Positions 11,017-21,891 of a DNA stretch of 64,000 bases are shown here, one piece after another. Origin of the DNA: Hymenopus coronatus (taxonomy: Eukaryota > Arthropoda > Insecta > Mantodea > Hymenopodidae). The notes beneath the pieces were generated by a model. It searched no databases. It had not been told where the DNA came from and saw nothing but the letters and a program-made list of their open reading frames with translations. The first letter of the stretch is position 1; each line of letters starts with the position of its first letter. Both the position numbers and the translations under genes were made by a program. The stretch is from contig CM060900.1 of NCBI GenBank assembly GCA_030762935.1, forward strand, positions 375,119,132 through 375,183,131, read 5' to 3'.

Positions 11017-12316
11017 GGCGCGGTCGAAGTCTTCTAGGAGAAGGTTTCGCTGCGGCTGAAGCGTTGACTGTCGGGATCGCTACTTTTATACTGGCAAGTG
11101 GGGGGCGGGGCTTGGGCTCTCCGGCGAACGTGGCTTCTGATTGGACCGCTTCGTTGCTTCTCGTTTGATGACGTTTCCTGCTTTCAATGACGGGATGCCA
11201 ATTCCTATTGAGTTTTAGTGCCTCTTCTTTTTTATTAAAATTGTTCGGATGCTTGTAAATCTCTATAGCCTCCCGCTGTAGTCGTGCATGGTAGTGTGTT
11301 GTAGATGAGAGGATAGAGGTGTCTTGGAAATTTATAATATGCTCGCCCTCTGCCTCAATAGCGTGCAGGGCGACCGCGGACTTTTCTGTGTGGCCTAGTC
11401 GACAGTTTGCTTTGTGTTCCTTGATTCTAGTAGTAACACTGCGTTGTGTGGTTCCGATGTATACCGAGCCGCAGGAACAGGGAATGCGGTACACACCGGC
11501 TGATGACAGCGGCTCCCGGGGATCTTTGGATGAGCGTAGTAAATTATTTAATTGCCTCGTGGGCTTGAAAACCGTTTTGACATTGTGACGTCGCAATATG
11601 TGCTCGATCCGGTCGGTGATATCATTGAAGTATGGCAGAAACACCGTGCCCTTACTTTTTGGTTGGTCTGGCTTTTGAGATGTGGACTGAAACTTGGCAG
11701 GACGGAAAGCTCTATTGATTTCTTGGACGGAATAACCATTTGAATGTAATGCCTGTCTTAGGTGCTTGAGTTCATCTTGTAGCTGTTCCGGTTCACAGAT
11801 GCGGGTAGCCCGATGTTTTAGTGTCTGGATCATTGCTCGTTTTTGTCTGGGATGATGGTTCGAGTCCTTGTTTAGGTAACGGTCAGTGTGGGTGGGCTTC
11901 CGGTATACCGTATGCCCAAGAGACCCGTCGGTATTTCTCTTGACCAAGACGTCCAGGAAAGCTAACTGTCCGTCTTTTTCTTTTTCCATGGTGAACTGGA
12001 TGCGGTGATTAATACTGTTGAGGTGTAGGTAGAAATCTTGAAGGGCTTCTAGTCCATGGGGCCATATCACGAATGTGTCATCTACATAGCGGAACCAGAC
12101 CGTGGGTTTATGTGCAGCTGCGTTCAAGGCTGTAGACTCAAACGATTCCATAAAGAAGTTTGCCACCACCGGGCTCAGAGCGCTCCCCATGGCAACACCG
12201 TCTATTTGTTCGTAGAATGAGTTATTCCACTGGAAATAAGTAGTGGTGAGAACGTGGTGAAAGAGTGCTACTATAGTAGCTACTATATAGACCACGGCAA
12301 AACAGCCCGGAAACAT
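11012..12316 (-). CDS. Penelope-like reverse transcriptase/GIY-YIG endonuclease, C-terminal part
   Basis: A single open frame of 434 residues. Residues 39-60 match RT motif B (GVAMGSALSP), residues 77-80 are YVDD, the metal-binding RT motif C, and a thumb-like region follows. The C-terminal GIY-YIG nuclease module starts with GVY (274-276) and YIG (286-288), and KEH (299-301) follows. A full Penelope-like protein is roughly twice this length; the N-terminal half including the first RT aspartate is missing. The first methionine lies in the inverted terminal repeat, so residues 1 to about 12 are not native protein. No stops or frameshifts interrupt the rest, unlike every other element in the window. 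The frame closes at a TGA that lies inside a hammerhead-like core. It cannot make an active RT alone. Confidence 0.9.
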   Translation of the reverse strand: MFPGCFAVVYIVATIVALFHHVLTTTYFQWNNSFYEQIDGVAMGSALSPVVANFFMESFESTALNAAAHKPTVWFRYVDDTFVIWPHGLEALQDFYLHLNSINHRIQFTMEKEKDGQLAFLDVLVKRNTDGSLGHTVYRKPTHTDRYLNKDSNHHPRQKRAMIQTLKHRATRICEPEQLQDELKHLRQALHSNGYSVQEINRAFRPAKFQSTSQKPDQPKSKGTVFLPYFNDITDRIEHILRRHNVKTVFKPTRQLNNLLRSSKDPREPLSSAGVYRIPCSCGSVYIGTTQRSVTTRIKEHKANCRLGHTEKSAVALHAIEAEGEHIINFQDTSILSSTTHYHARLQREAIEIYKHPNNFNKKEEALKLNRNWHPVIESRKRHQTRSNEAVQSEATFAGEPKPRPPLASIKVAIPTVNASAAAKPSPRRLRPRH

Positions 12317-12417
12317 TTCTTAGTTACAACATGTGTAATGTTAGTACTAAAACTAGAATAGAAAATCAGAAATAGATGAAAAAATGTATTGGCAAATAAA
12401 TAATGTTAATATTAACA

Positions 12418-12545
12418 GGCCATGAAGGACTCGGGGCGCTAACCACGTCTCACTATCCAGTACTGTACCTCATCCACGACGCCTGTAAAATGGGCGGAGT
12501 TGGGGGACGCAGTAGTCGGGCGATAAACCTTAACCCGACTTTGGT
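12418..12545 (+). mobile_element. SINE family B, 3' portion only
   Basis: Matches the last third of SINE B: GCGCTAACCACGTCTCACTA, CCATCCACGACGCC-like and GACGCAGTAGTCGGGCGATA words occur in order. The tRNA-like head is absent, so this is a 5'-truncated or eroded copy. Confidence 0.7.
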
Positions 12546-12978
12546 CTGTAGTGCTACAGAGGAATAGTAGTAAACAATGTTAATAATCCCTGATAAATAA
12601 GTCTTTTTATACTTAAGCAAAATAATTGCGTGATACATATTTTTCTTTCTTTTTCGGTTGCGACATTAGGTAAAACGCTGCAATATTCTATATAATTTTA
12701 AGAATGGTAACACTTTAAAAAGGAAAAAGTGTTAATAAACGGTCTAAACTGAAACCAATATCACCTTTGAGAGTTCTACAGGCCTGACTTAAAGCTTCCC
12801 AAGCGAAAGTCCATCTTACTTTCTAGGGTATGGCCGAATAGTACAAAAAATTGAAAATGATTTGTCTGCAAATTTTTGGAGCTTATTATACAACGTATTC
12901 TGTACTTCGTAAATGCGCTACTTTTAAGAGTTGTGTATTATGCAGTGTATTATAGATTAATTAACAGAATTAAATTTT
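12546..12978. other. Unassigned AT-rich stretch
   Basis: Nothing supportable was seen beyond AT-rich sequence between two SINE fragments. Confidence 0.4.
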
Positions 12979-13100
12979 ACTTGTGGACGCCCTTTAACTG
13001 CGGTGATTTCTGTATTAGGTGTGAAATACTGCTTAAAATTGCTCAGAGGTCTCTTTATCAGGCTTGGGACTCTTAGGTGTGGCTAATCTACAACACGGGT
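12979..13100 (-). mobile_element. SINE family C, partial
   Basis: Matches the reverse strand of the C body: GGACGCCCTTTAACTGC, TGAAATACTGCTTAA, GCTCAGAGGTCTCT and CTACAACACGGG occur in the same order as at 29748-29890 and 58262-58400. The head is missing and the copy is strongly diverged. Confidence 0.6.
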
Positions 13101-13742
13101 TTAATTGACAAGGTGACAGGGCGTAAGTAGTAAAGGCAAATGGTGCATAAATATGGATCTAAAGACTGATCATGTGTAAGGTAGTTACAGATATAGCTTT
13201 GGCAGACACTGACTATATCTTTGGCATGAACAGCCGCATGCTCTTCTTTGCTCTAAGGCTCAATTTTGATTATCTCCATCTCTTAGACAAGTAAGGTGTC
13301 TGCTTCTAGAAGCACAGTATTGCACGTAATTACAGCTCCACCCCTCAGCAAATATTCAGTTTTGTAATAAAAAGTAAGTATAGAATTATCTCCAGTGCTC
13401 AACGAGGGAAGCCTACAAGTTTACAAACAACTATACTATTGCAAACTTGTAGATAAGTTTTGAAAATTATCACATAAAAGGTTTTTTACGCATTGTTGTT
13501 TGCAGCAACATTTTTGGTTCTTTTACTGTACACCTTTAACCACTTAATTTTATACAATCAGTTCTAAATATGATGTAATTAAGAAAAATAAAGAAAACAT
13601 GATTTAAAGCATAAACGACAGTTTTGTAGCTTTAAACCTTTATGATGTTGAAGGTAAATTTATTTTCAAAGTTTAATTTTCTACTTTTTCCTCCAATCAG
13701 ATCCCTTTATAAGACTTAAAATTATACACATCTCACTCAAAT
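13100..13742. other. Unassigned stretch
   Basis: AT-rich DNA between a SINE C fragment and the mariner element. No coding frame, repeat or RNA signal was recognised. Confidence 0.4.
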
Positions 13743-15066
13743 TACGAAGTACGTCCAGAAATTAAGTTCCGTTTCAATTTTTCTCCGCTGCAGCGCTGCG
13801 ATCGCAGTTCCGCACATGCGCGGTAGACGCTCTGTATCAAGGAGAAGAAACGTGCGCCATTTTGAGATCGCTGTCAGCCACATACGCTTTGTTGTGCTTG
13901 TTTACAATGTCGGTGTTGATTGAAAATCCCGCCGCTTGTGAAATCAGATCTGTGATTCTTTTTCTGAAAGTTAGGAAAGTGAAACCAATTGAAATTTATC
14001 GGCAAATTTGCGAAGTTTACGGACAAAATGCGACGAGTGATTCAATGGTGAGAAGATGAGCCCGACAGTTCAATGAAGGACGTAGCGAAGTGCACGATGA
14101 GGAACGAAGTGGGCATCCATCTTTGGTTACAGAAGAACTGGTTCACGTGATTGATGACAAGATCCAGGAAAACAGCAAGTTTACAATTAGTGCTCTCGCT
14201 ACGGAATTTCCCCAAAGCTCACGAACACTAATATTCATGAAAGTGTTACCGAAAAACTGAAATTTCGTAAACTTTGCTCACGTTGGGTACCAAAGATTCT
14301 TACTGAGCAACACAAAACAAAACGGATGGGTAGTGCACTTCAGTTTTTAGCCCGTTATGATGAAGACGGCGAAGAATTTCTGACACAGATAGTCACAGGA
14401 GATGAGACTTGGGTTTCTTACGACACCCCTGAAAGTAAGCGGCAATCAATGGAATGGAGGCATACTTCATCCCCAGCAAAAGTTAAGCTGAAACAAATCT
14501 TGACCTCGAAAACGGATGTGCACAGTGGTCTGGGACTGCAAAGGCATCTTACTCATTGATTTCTTACCGCGTGGTCAAACAATCAAAGCAGATGTTTATT
14601 GCGAGACACTTAGGAAATTGCGCCGCGCAATACAGAATAAGCGCCGAGGATTGCTGTCAAAAGGTGTTGTTTTTCTTCATGACAACGCACGACCACACAC
14701 TGCAAATGTGACGAAAAACCTCCTACAGGGATTTGGCTGGGACGTGTTTGACCATCCTCCGTACAGCCCTGACCTTGCTCCTAGCGACTTACATCTCAAG
14801 TCTTTCCTTGGCGGTCCACACTTTAACAATGACGAAGAGCTGAAAGAAAATGTTTCCAACTTTTTGAGGACACAGGCGGCAAACTTCTATGAATAAGGTA
14901 TACAAAAACTTGTGCCACGCTATGACAAATGCCTGCAAAATTTCGGCAGTTATGTGGAAAAGTAGTTTAAGAGTTGTAGAATTTTGTGCAATAAATAATT
15001 ATTCTGTATCTGTACACAATTTAATTTTATTACCAAACGGAACTTACTTTCTGGACGTACCTCGTA
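13743..15066 (+). mobile_element. Mariner element with TIRs and TA target duplication
   Basis: The element spans 13745-15064 between TA dinucleotides (13743-13744 and 15065-15066). The left terminus CGAAGTACGTCCAGAAATTA and the right terminus, in reverse CGAGGTACGTCCAGAAAGTA, are about 28-bp inverted repeats with a few mismatches. The length of 1320 bp is normal for mariner. It holds one decayed transposase gene. Confidence 0.92.
13907..14965 (+). pseudogene. Mariner transposase (DD34D), inactivated
   Basis: The gene starts at the ATG in MSVLIENPA and would end at the TAG after YVEK (14963-14965), about 350 codons, the usual mariner length. The N-terminal helix-turn-helix region (EIYRQICEVYG) comes first. 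The catalytic aspartates lie in VTGDETW (about 14398), HDNARPH (Asp at 14681-14683) and SPDLAPSD (Asp at 14786-14788); the last two are 34 residues apart, so the triad itself is kept. The C-terminal RYDKCLQNFGSYVEK is recognisable. Damage: an in-frame TGA at 14057, a frameshift near 14230, another near 14505 and an in-frame TAA at about 14894. It is dead but could be complemented in trans. Confidence 0.92.
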
Positions 15067-15560
15067 AATTTCGATTGCGCTTAAGACAATCTGCGAACGA
15101 GGTTTTAAACCAATGTTTTAAAATATTTTCTTTAAGCACATACAGAGCTGCTTTTATCAACATAATAATTCCGCTCTAAGCAAAGACTGTAAACGCAAGA
15201 TATGCTGCTTCTTACTGCCAGATCCACTCATATTCTTTGTTCCTTTCTTACTACCAGGCCCTTTCTTCTCCCTCTTCGAGGAGGCACATAATAAATCAAA
15301 CACTCATGAGAGCCAGGCATGCTCTAAATTTCCATGTTAATCTAAGATAGGAATGGTTGCATTTGACACGCCCAAGCAGCTGTCAAATGCACGGGTTCCA
15401 CTTAGTTAGGAATCACTTCCATGATAATCTACTGGTTCTATCATCTGACGTACTTCGCACAGTTCAAAGAACGAGAGCTATCTTTGTACGAATTAGCTGC
15501 TTTGTGGAAGATATACCAAGTACTGTGTTATACATTTTATTGTTTTTTATTTTAGGATTC
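15067..15560. other. Unassigned stretch
   Basis: Between the mariner and the tandem duplication. No coding or RNA feature was recognised. Confidence 0.4.
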
Positions 15561-15900
15561 ATAATGCCTTGAAAAAAAATACTTTGTGTACTATTTTAAC
15601 CCAAGTTTTGTGACTGTTGTTTTCAGCCATACATCCTAAATAATTGTGTTAAGGATAGGCGTCAATGAAATGAAACGCTTTGTGTAAATCACTATCGTTT
15701 CACACATGACAGGTAGTCGGAAATTGTATAATTTATAATGCCTTGAAAATATTAATTTGTATACTATTTTAACACAAGTAATGTGAACTTTGCTTTCAGC
15801 CACACATCCTAAATAATTGTGTTAAGGACAGGCATCAATGAAATGAAACGCTTTGTGTAAATCACTGTCGTTTCACACATGACAGGGGGTCGGAAAATAG
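15561..15900. repeat. Two-copy tandem duplication, 174-bp period
   Basis: ATAATGCCTTGAAAA starts at 15561 and again at 15735. Both copies contain CATCCTAAATAATTGTG and GAAATGAAACGCTTTGTG, and both end near GGTCGGAAA. They differ by scattered substitutions and small indels, so the duplication is not recent. Confidence 0.85.
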
Positions 15901-16009
15901 GTATGACTGTTTGTTGTAATACTGAAATATAAGTATATATGAAAATTATATGTAAGCGAAATGCAGCAAGCTCCTTTTTAAACATTTTTACTTTATCTAG
16001 CACGTATGT

Positions 16010-17400
16010 ACAATGTATGTACATGGCAAAGAAGGTATTGCATTCCACCCAAAATCAATTCCAAGGTTTCACAAGAAATATATATTTTGAGATCACTTGA
16101 TTCCATAGAGTATTTTTAGAAAAAGATTCGTCTGTGTGTATCATGCTGTCCACAGACATACAAACACCAAACGCCATTAGTTTAGTATCTCCCAAGGATG
16201 TGATACGAAGGTTTTCATGAGAATCCCCCCACCTTAAACTTCCTTTTCATGGACATTTTTTCGAGCATTTTGATTTTCTCAAAAATGGATCCAAGAATTT
16301 TGATTAAAATACCATATATTATAGTATATTGCGATACAAGTGTGGGAAGTGTACTATTGCAGAATCAAGGAAAAGTTTGAAAAGTTGAAATGAAGTTGAG
16401 TGTTTTCAATTTACGAGATTCTACAATACAGTTAACACACATGTATCGCAAACTATTTTTGGACGATGAGTTGATATTAATTAAAATATAGTAATAAATA
16501 AATTAAAATGTTGGTTGGATAAAGTGACTTTTATGACAGCGAAACATTTAGTAGTCATTATTATGTAGCTTAACATTGTCTTTTTAATAAACACGGTTTG
16601 TAGGCTGAGGAGATACTTTACCTGTAGTACCCTAATTAGAACCGATTTAAAAATGTTAGTTTAGAGAAAGTTATGGTAGAGGACAGAGAGACAGAAGAAG
16701 CCTGGACAGTGTGAATTCCGGATATAAGTCTAAACAAAAGTACGAGTTAATGTAAAATATACTGAGAAATGGTTAAGCAACTTCTTTACTTACCGCACAT
16801 GTGGTTTTTGAGACCATGTCACAATTGCCATTTCATTGTTTCTAAAGCAATCAGGGTAGATATGGGAATATTAACTCATATCCAATAACAACAATATCGG
16901 TAGGTAGTAGAAATTAGTCCTGACGTCCAGAAAGATGTACATGACAAATAAAATTTGTATGTGTTGAATTTTCTGAGAATAGCCTCTGAAATCCTCTTTA
17001 TTCTCGAAGAATTATGCATAACCGGTAAATCTTAACAACTATACAAAATGCACTACAGAAAAATGTTGACTTCGTAAAAACAAACCATTTATGTCCTATA
17101 AATTTTAGTTGTGGAGATAACCATTTCCAAGATATGCCTTGTTACTAGTTTCAATTTTAAAATACTTATACTTTTCTGAAACAGGAAGTCGTCATCCGTT
17201 TCCGTTTTATTTTACTCCTGGCAATGCATAGAAAACCGAATTTCAGTGAATCGCATTGCAACAGGTTTTAAAACATTGACTATCGATTTAGTCTAATGTA
17301 TTTCCTTAGCTCCCTCCTAGCGATAAGAAACTAAACATTAAGACAATTCTGCTAATGTTTATCTCGATTAGCTAAAGTATATAGAAGAATATTTTGTAAA
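16010..17400 (+). repeat. Dispersed repeat family R, copy 1
   Basis: Shares ordered blocks with the copies at 20400 and 54200: AGGTATTGCATTCCACCCAAA (about 16033), CTGTCCACAGACATAC (16147), AAGGATGTGATACGA (16193), TGACAAATAAAATTTGTATG (16939) and CCAAGATATGCCTTGTTAC (17126). A segment at about 16325-16930 has no match in the other copies and looks like an insertion. No coding capacity was recognised. Confidence 0.6.
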
Positions 17401-18491
17401 AGTTTGTTTGAAGAACAGGTAGTGAAAGTCATGTGAATGGAACACACCAGTTTTTTTTTCAACCATTACATGGGATCTAGCAGGAGTAAGAATGGTCCCT
17501 GAGGTTACTATCTTCTGGTTACCCTTGTTTTCTTACTTTCTCTTGTAAAACTGATATTAAAGAACACAGATGTCTCTCAGTATGTTTTCATCAACATGTA
17601 AATTGTATTCACGGATTAATAAATCGCGGTGTTGTTATTGAAACTTTGAAGAAGCATAATTTTCCACATTTTTAATGTTCATTGGAATACCACTTATTGA
17701 TTTAATTATTTACCAACCATTTTTAGATCTACCATGTTTAGATCTTTACTTAGGTCTACTCCGATGAACTGTGATAATTGCATCACTCAGTTCCCTGTCG
17801 AAAAGTAAACTCCCGTATAGAAACAACAGTAACACATCCTTACTTGAATAACAGTACAGTCACATAGCTGTTAAATACAAACCGTAATAATGCTTACGTG
17901 GGTTGACAATAAAAGCCAAGCTTACAAACAGACTTTAAATCAGGCTGTTATTAAAAAATAAAAAAAACTACAATTTAATTATGTGGTCTTTGATTAACTT
18001 TTCTCCTTGACACTAATTTCATATTTTGGTTTTTATAGAGTACATGCACTTGCCCCTGTATGAACGTGTTTTTAGTACCCTCGGTTCCATACCAGTGCAG
18101 ATAACTCTTCGTGTGTTTAAAGAACTTCAGAGCTCAACGGGGAAAATTCAAGTAAACACAGTCAGTGGCACTGTTAGCGCGAGCGTTCTCCTTTCTACAC
18201 CTCTTGCATATCAGCGGAAAGGGTGAGGGAATCTCGCTCATTGAGAGAGTTCCCAGGTTTGTGTTGAATCCGTGATCTCAAAAACAAGAACAGTGCAAAT
18301 GGTTACCACATTTTCCATTTCAGTTACAGAGCTTTTATCTTTGACAGAGTAAAATTACATTTTAGATCGAAAAGTAATTAAAAACTCTTTATTTCATTTA
18401 TTAGTGTCTGCCAATAGCTGTTTTTTTATTCTGTGTACGGTGTTCTTATTTAACATTAGAGGCTAAATCCACTGTAGGGCTAAATGGTAAC

Positions 18492-18522
<31 letters not shown>

Positions 18523-19130
18523 TATTATTATTATAATAATACTGCATTTTGTAATTACTACTACAATTTGAAGGCCAGTGGAATGCCCCTCAAAGCTGCG
18601 AAGTGCACCTTAATTGTTTTTACACTGCACTCTTCGTTTTACTTGAATTGGCGAGTTTTACAAAAATAAGTTTTATACAGGATTTGCGTGCTTAAAGGTA
18701 GATGCAGCAGTCTGCACAGAAAGGGCATGAGTATGTCATTAAATACAGTATCCTAAAAACTCTTGTTTCTGCTGAAAGTCACGAATCACTGATGGACGGA
18801 TCCTCTTTCTACATGGATCGATTTAAGCAGTGCTTGCAACACCGTTTTTGCCGCGTTCAAACTAAAGTAGAATGCCGAAGGCTGTGCTGTCGGCTCATTT
18901 TACACATCAAAGAGAGAGAGAGAGAGAGAGCTAGAGTTCATTCTTTTATTCGATTTGTCGATTACATCATCGTCGATTTTTGTATACTCAGTTTATGCAT
19001 ATACCTTGAAGTTGGATGGTTCAAACATGTCAAGACAGTAATGTTTACAGATCTGAGGGTGAAGTTAACAAAAATATTGATACGTACAAAAGAAACATCA
19101 TCTTGAAAAAATAATAAGATACTCAAGGAA
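17400..19130. other. Mostly unassigned DNA with simple repeats
   Basis: Contains an ATT microsatellite (18492-18540) and an AG tract (18910-18930). Several short open frames occur, none with a recognisable domain. Confidence 0.4.
18492..18540. repeat. ATT microsatellite
   Basis: An ATT run with one phase slip. Confidence 0.9.
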
Positions 19131-19199
19131 TAATTTGGAGTAGGGGATTTTCTTTATATATTCATATTTGATAATATATAAGATAATGATATACATTAA

Positions 19200-19500
19200 G
19201 CTTAAGGTGATGCATCTGTAAAACTTGATTAAACATTTTGAAAAATAAAATGTACATATATTTTAATAATAAAGTGATATTAATTATAAACTTTAAGAAA
19301 ATGTATTGTTTTTCCCACTTGGCGCACTCTATCTACCAATTGACTGAAGCTCTAAGTGGGCAGACGCATATTTATTAATAGGCACGTCCAACTTTAACTC
19401 ATGTTTACTCGAAAACATTTTCTCCCATGCTCAAACTACTCCACACGATGCAATTGTTTCAAAATATTTATACAGCCCCTCAAAATTACATTAAAGGTAA
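19200..19500 (+). repeat. Central block of a repeat also at 52745-53415
   Basis: AGGTGATGCATCTGTAAAACTTGAT here matches AGGTGATGCAGATGTAAAATTTGAT at 52750, and the similarity runs on through the GCACGTCCAACTTTAA / GCATATCCAACTTTAA block and the CCACACGATGCAATTG / CCACACAGTGCAATG block. The second copy is split by SINE B. This suggests family R belongs to a longer unit of 2 kb or more. Confidence 0.55.
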
Positions 19501-19879
19501 TGGTTATAGAATTTTTTAAATAATGTTACAGTTATGTGAAATAAACTATTACGTTTAAAAATCAAGAGTTGAGGAATAATTCTTCTACAATAATTACAAT
19601 TAATATAAAGTAGTATGATATATACGCATATATTCATCAACTCATTTACTGTAGAACTTTGAACTTGATATGAATATTTTAAAACATGGACCGTGCCACC
19701 CATGTTTATTGGAGCAATGCATTTAATCAACAAAGTTATGTTTAAATAGCCTTGTGATCTAGAATTTTTATACATTCCATAAATATCCTTGTTATTGTGA
19801 CACATTTCAATAAGATATCTTATATAAAGTGGATTTTTAAAATTTCATAGATTCATTACCTTAAATACCAAATTTGGCC

Positions 19880-21118
19880 TTCATTTGACATTTCGTTTTG
19901 AGTAATGATGTTCAGAGATATACACACAAATATAGGCGCGCACGAGCTGTTCCTTTTCTAAAATTTTTCTTTAGATTTTTAGTGTCTCAAAACATACACT
20001 TCAGGGGAAATCTTGATTTGGAGCTTTCGGTTATAGTACAATACTGCCAATATTTACTAGATGTGGGAAAGAAACAACAGAAACTAGTCCCTTAAATCAA
20101 TTGCTGCTCTATACGAAAGTTTTCCGTACCTTATAAGCATTTCTAGAAGAATATGAAAACCATCGAGCTGTAAACATTGCTTGTAGCCTTGCTTAGATCT
20201 TTTCTTTTTTAACTATGCTGGAATAATATGTCACTTATACCTTTAAATACATGGTTTTAACTTTAAAACCACTTGAATCGTGATCCTTTATTAAGCACTC
20301 GTAAATCGGCTGATGAATCTAAAGGTCTAGTGAGATTAGTATATAGAGAATGTTTTTACATTCATCCATTTTCGCTTCTCATATATGTTTTTCTTTTTAC
20401 TTTCTCAGCACTTACTATACATATAGTAGGTAGAGAAGCTATTTTATTCCACCCAAAAAATTCGATGTACATACTTTACCTGAAATATATGTTTTGAAGC
20501 CCCCTCTATAAAAAGCTCGTTTTCAGAAAAAAGGTCCGCGTGTTTGTGTGTGCGTGTGTGTGGACAGCATAACTCAAAAACAAAAAGGCCGTTAGATACT
20601 AAATTTGGTATTTTAATTTGTATCGTTCAAGGATGTGAAATCTCAAGCAAATTACACCAAACTACGGCATATATTAAATAATTGGGGGGGCTCGAACGAT
20701 TTTGAATAAAATACCGTACATTAAAGATATTTTCATGACAAATAAAATGTATACCTTGCATTTACCGGAAAATTGCTCTAAAGTTCCCTTCATTCTGGAT
20801 GAAGTTTTTGTAACCATAAGAAACGCATAAAAACTTACAACACAAAAAATGTAGAACCCTTTAAACAGCAAAATGCATAACATATACGTACCTCTTTTTT
20901 GTACAGCTAACCGCTTCCAAGATATTCTTTACTATGTGTTTCAATTTTAAGCTACTGAAACCTTTCTCAAACATGAGATAAGCTTTTGTTTCACCTCTTC
21001 ATTCTCCTGGCCGTGCAAAGAGAACAAATTTCAATGGTTTCATATAGCGACCGGCTTTTCAAAATATTTGGCAATCCCTTTCTCTTCTACTTAGAAGGAA
21101 CTAATACAACTATTTCTG
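19880..21118. repeat. Family R, copies in both orientations
   Basis: At 19880-20090 blocks resemble the minus-orientation copies near 44100 (AAACATACACTTCAGGGGAA-like word). At 20400-21118 the plus-orientation order is found: TTATTCCACCCAAAAAATTC, GGACAGCATAACTCAAAAAC, TCAAGGATGTGAAATC, TGACAAATAAAATGTATACC and CCAAGATATTCTTTACTATG. It ends where a mariner terminus starts. Confidence 0.55.
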
Positions 21119-21570
21119 CTAGTACGAGGGCAGTTTATTTCAACCTCCGATAGGCTATAAGTAAAAGACAAGTTCATGGAAAATAATTATTTTATTACTA
21201 AAAGTTTTGTGCACTTATGGTTACTTTTCAACAAAACCACCGAAAAGATTGAGACATTTATCGTACATGTGCACAAGCTTTGCAATACCCGCTTCAAAAA
21301 TGTTGCGGCCAATGATTTCAAATGAGCATTGGCTTTGTTGGGAAGATTTTTGTACTTTACGATGTTTGCGGAAAGTCATCCAAAACAAACGAAGAGGAAT
21401 GGTGACTTCAGAAATTGTGTTTATCCAACGCTCTTCCACACACTGCTGGCACAACCCATCGGCTCCTTGAACAATTTCAATGGGACATTTTCCATCATCC
21501 ACAGTCAATGGGACACCAGCGACTTTCACCTTTTCCCTGAACTGAAGACGTGGCTGAGGGCAGTACTTTC
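21119..21570. pseudogene. Rearranged mariner-like element
   Basis: The left end carries a mariner-type terminus (TACGAGGGCAGTTTATTTCA at about 21122). On the minus strand, 21221-21310 encodes a canonical mariner C-terminus, AGIAKLVHMYDKCLNLFGGF then VEK and stop. On the plus strand, 21340-21430 encodes TLRCLRKVIQNKRRGM and about 21511-21556 encodes SDFHLFPELKTWL, both from the catalytic core. Core and C-terminus are thus in opposite directions, with a breakpoint near 21310-21340. No right terminus was found; SINE B begins at about 21587. Confidence 0.75.
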
Positions 21571-21586
21571 AAACCAACATGGGTCG

Positions 21587-21891
21587 TCTCCTTAGCGCGG
21601 TGGTAGCATTGCTGCTTGCCAACGGAAGACCTGGGTTCAATTCCCAGTACCGGCGTGGGGATCTTTCCTCCGCTGGGAGACCTGGACCGGGGTGCACTAA
21701 GCCTCCCTGAGGGCCAATTGATGAGCTACTTGATAGAGAAATAGCGACTTCAGGTCATGAGGACGGGGGGGGGGGCTTCGAGGCGCTGACCACGTTTCAC
21801 CCTCCAATACTGCACCCTATCCATGACCGAGATGGGGCGGCCGGGCGGTAGGCCAAGGTTCCTTGTGAGCTGTCGTGCCATGGAGTTATAT
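21587..21891 (+). mobile_element. SINE family B
   Basis: Head TCTCCTTAGCGCGGTGGTAG with B box GGGTTCAATTCCC (about 21632), body through AGGTCATGAGGACGG to GTGCCATGGAGTTAT. A poly-G expansion lies at about 21765-21774. It abuts the rearranged mariner. Confidence 0.85.

Larger units (their letters stand above)
10878..12340 (-). mobile_element. Penelope-like element, 5'-truncated, young insertion
   Basis: The element fills 10891-12327 on the minus strand. It is bordered by an exact 13-bp target duplication, AACATGTGTAATG, at 10878-10890 and 12328-12340. Its ends carry an exact 38-bp inverted repeat (10923-10960 against 12290-12327), with a further 32 bp outside the copy at the 3' end. Inverted end pieces and 5' truncation are known for Penelope-like elements, which use target-primed reverse transcription. 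The exact matches point to a recent insertion. It encodes a C-terminal RT plus GIY-YIG polypeptide and a hammerhead-like motif. Confidence 0.9.

Noticed and set aside
18702..19106. 134-codon plus-strand frame
   Set aside because: It contains a translated AG microsatellite and no recognisable domain; expected by chance in this much DNA.
21720..21755. Hammerhead core in SINE B (TTGATGAG, then GAAATAGC)
   Set aside because: The first core base is T and not C, the GAAA does not close a stem, and other SINE B copies do not keep the pattern.
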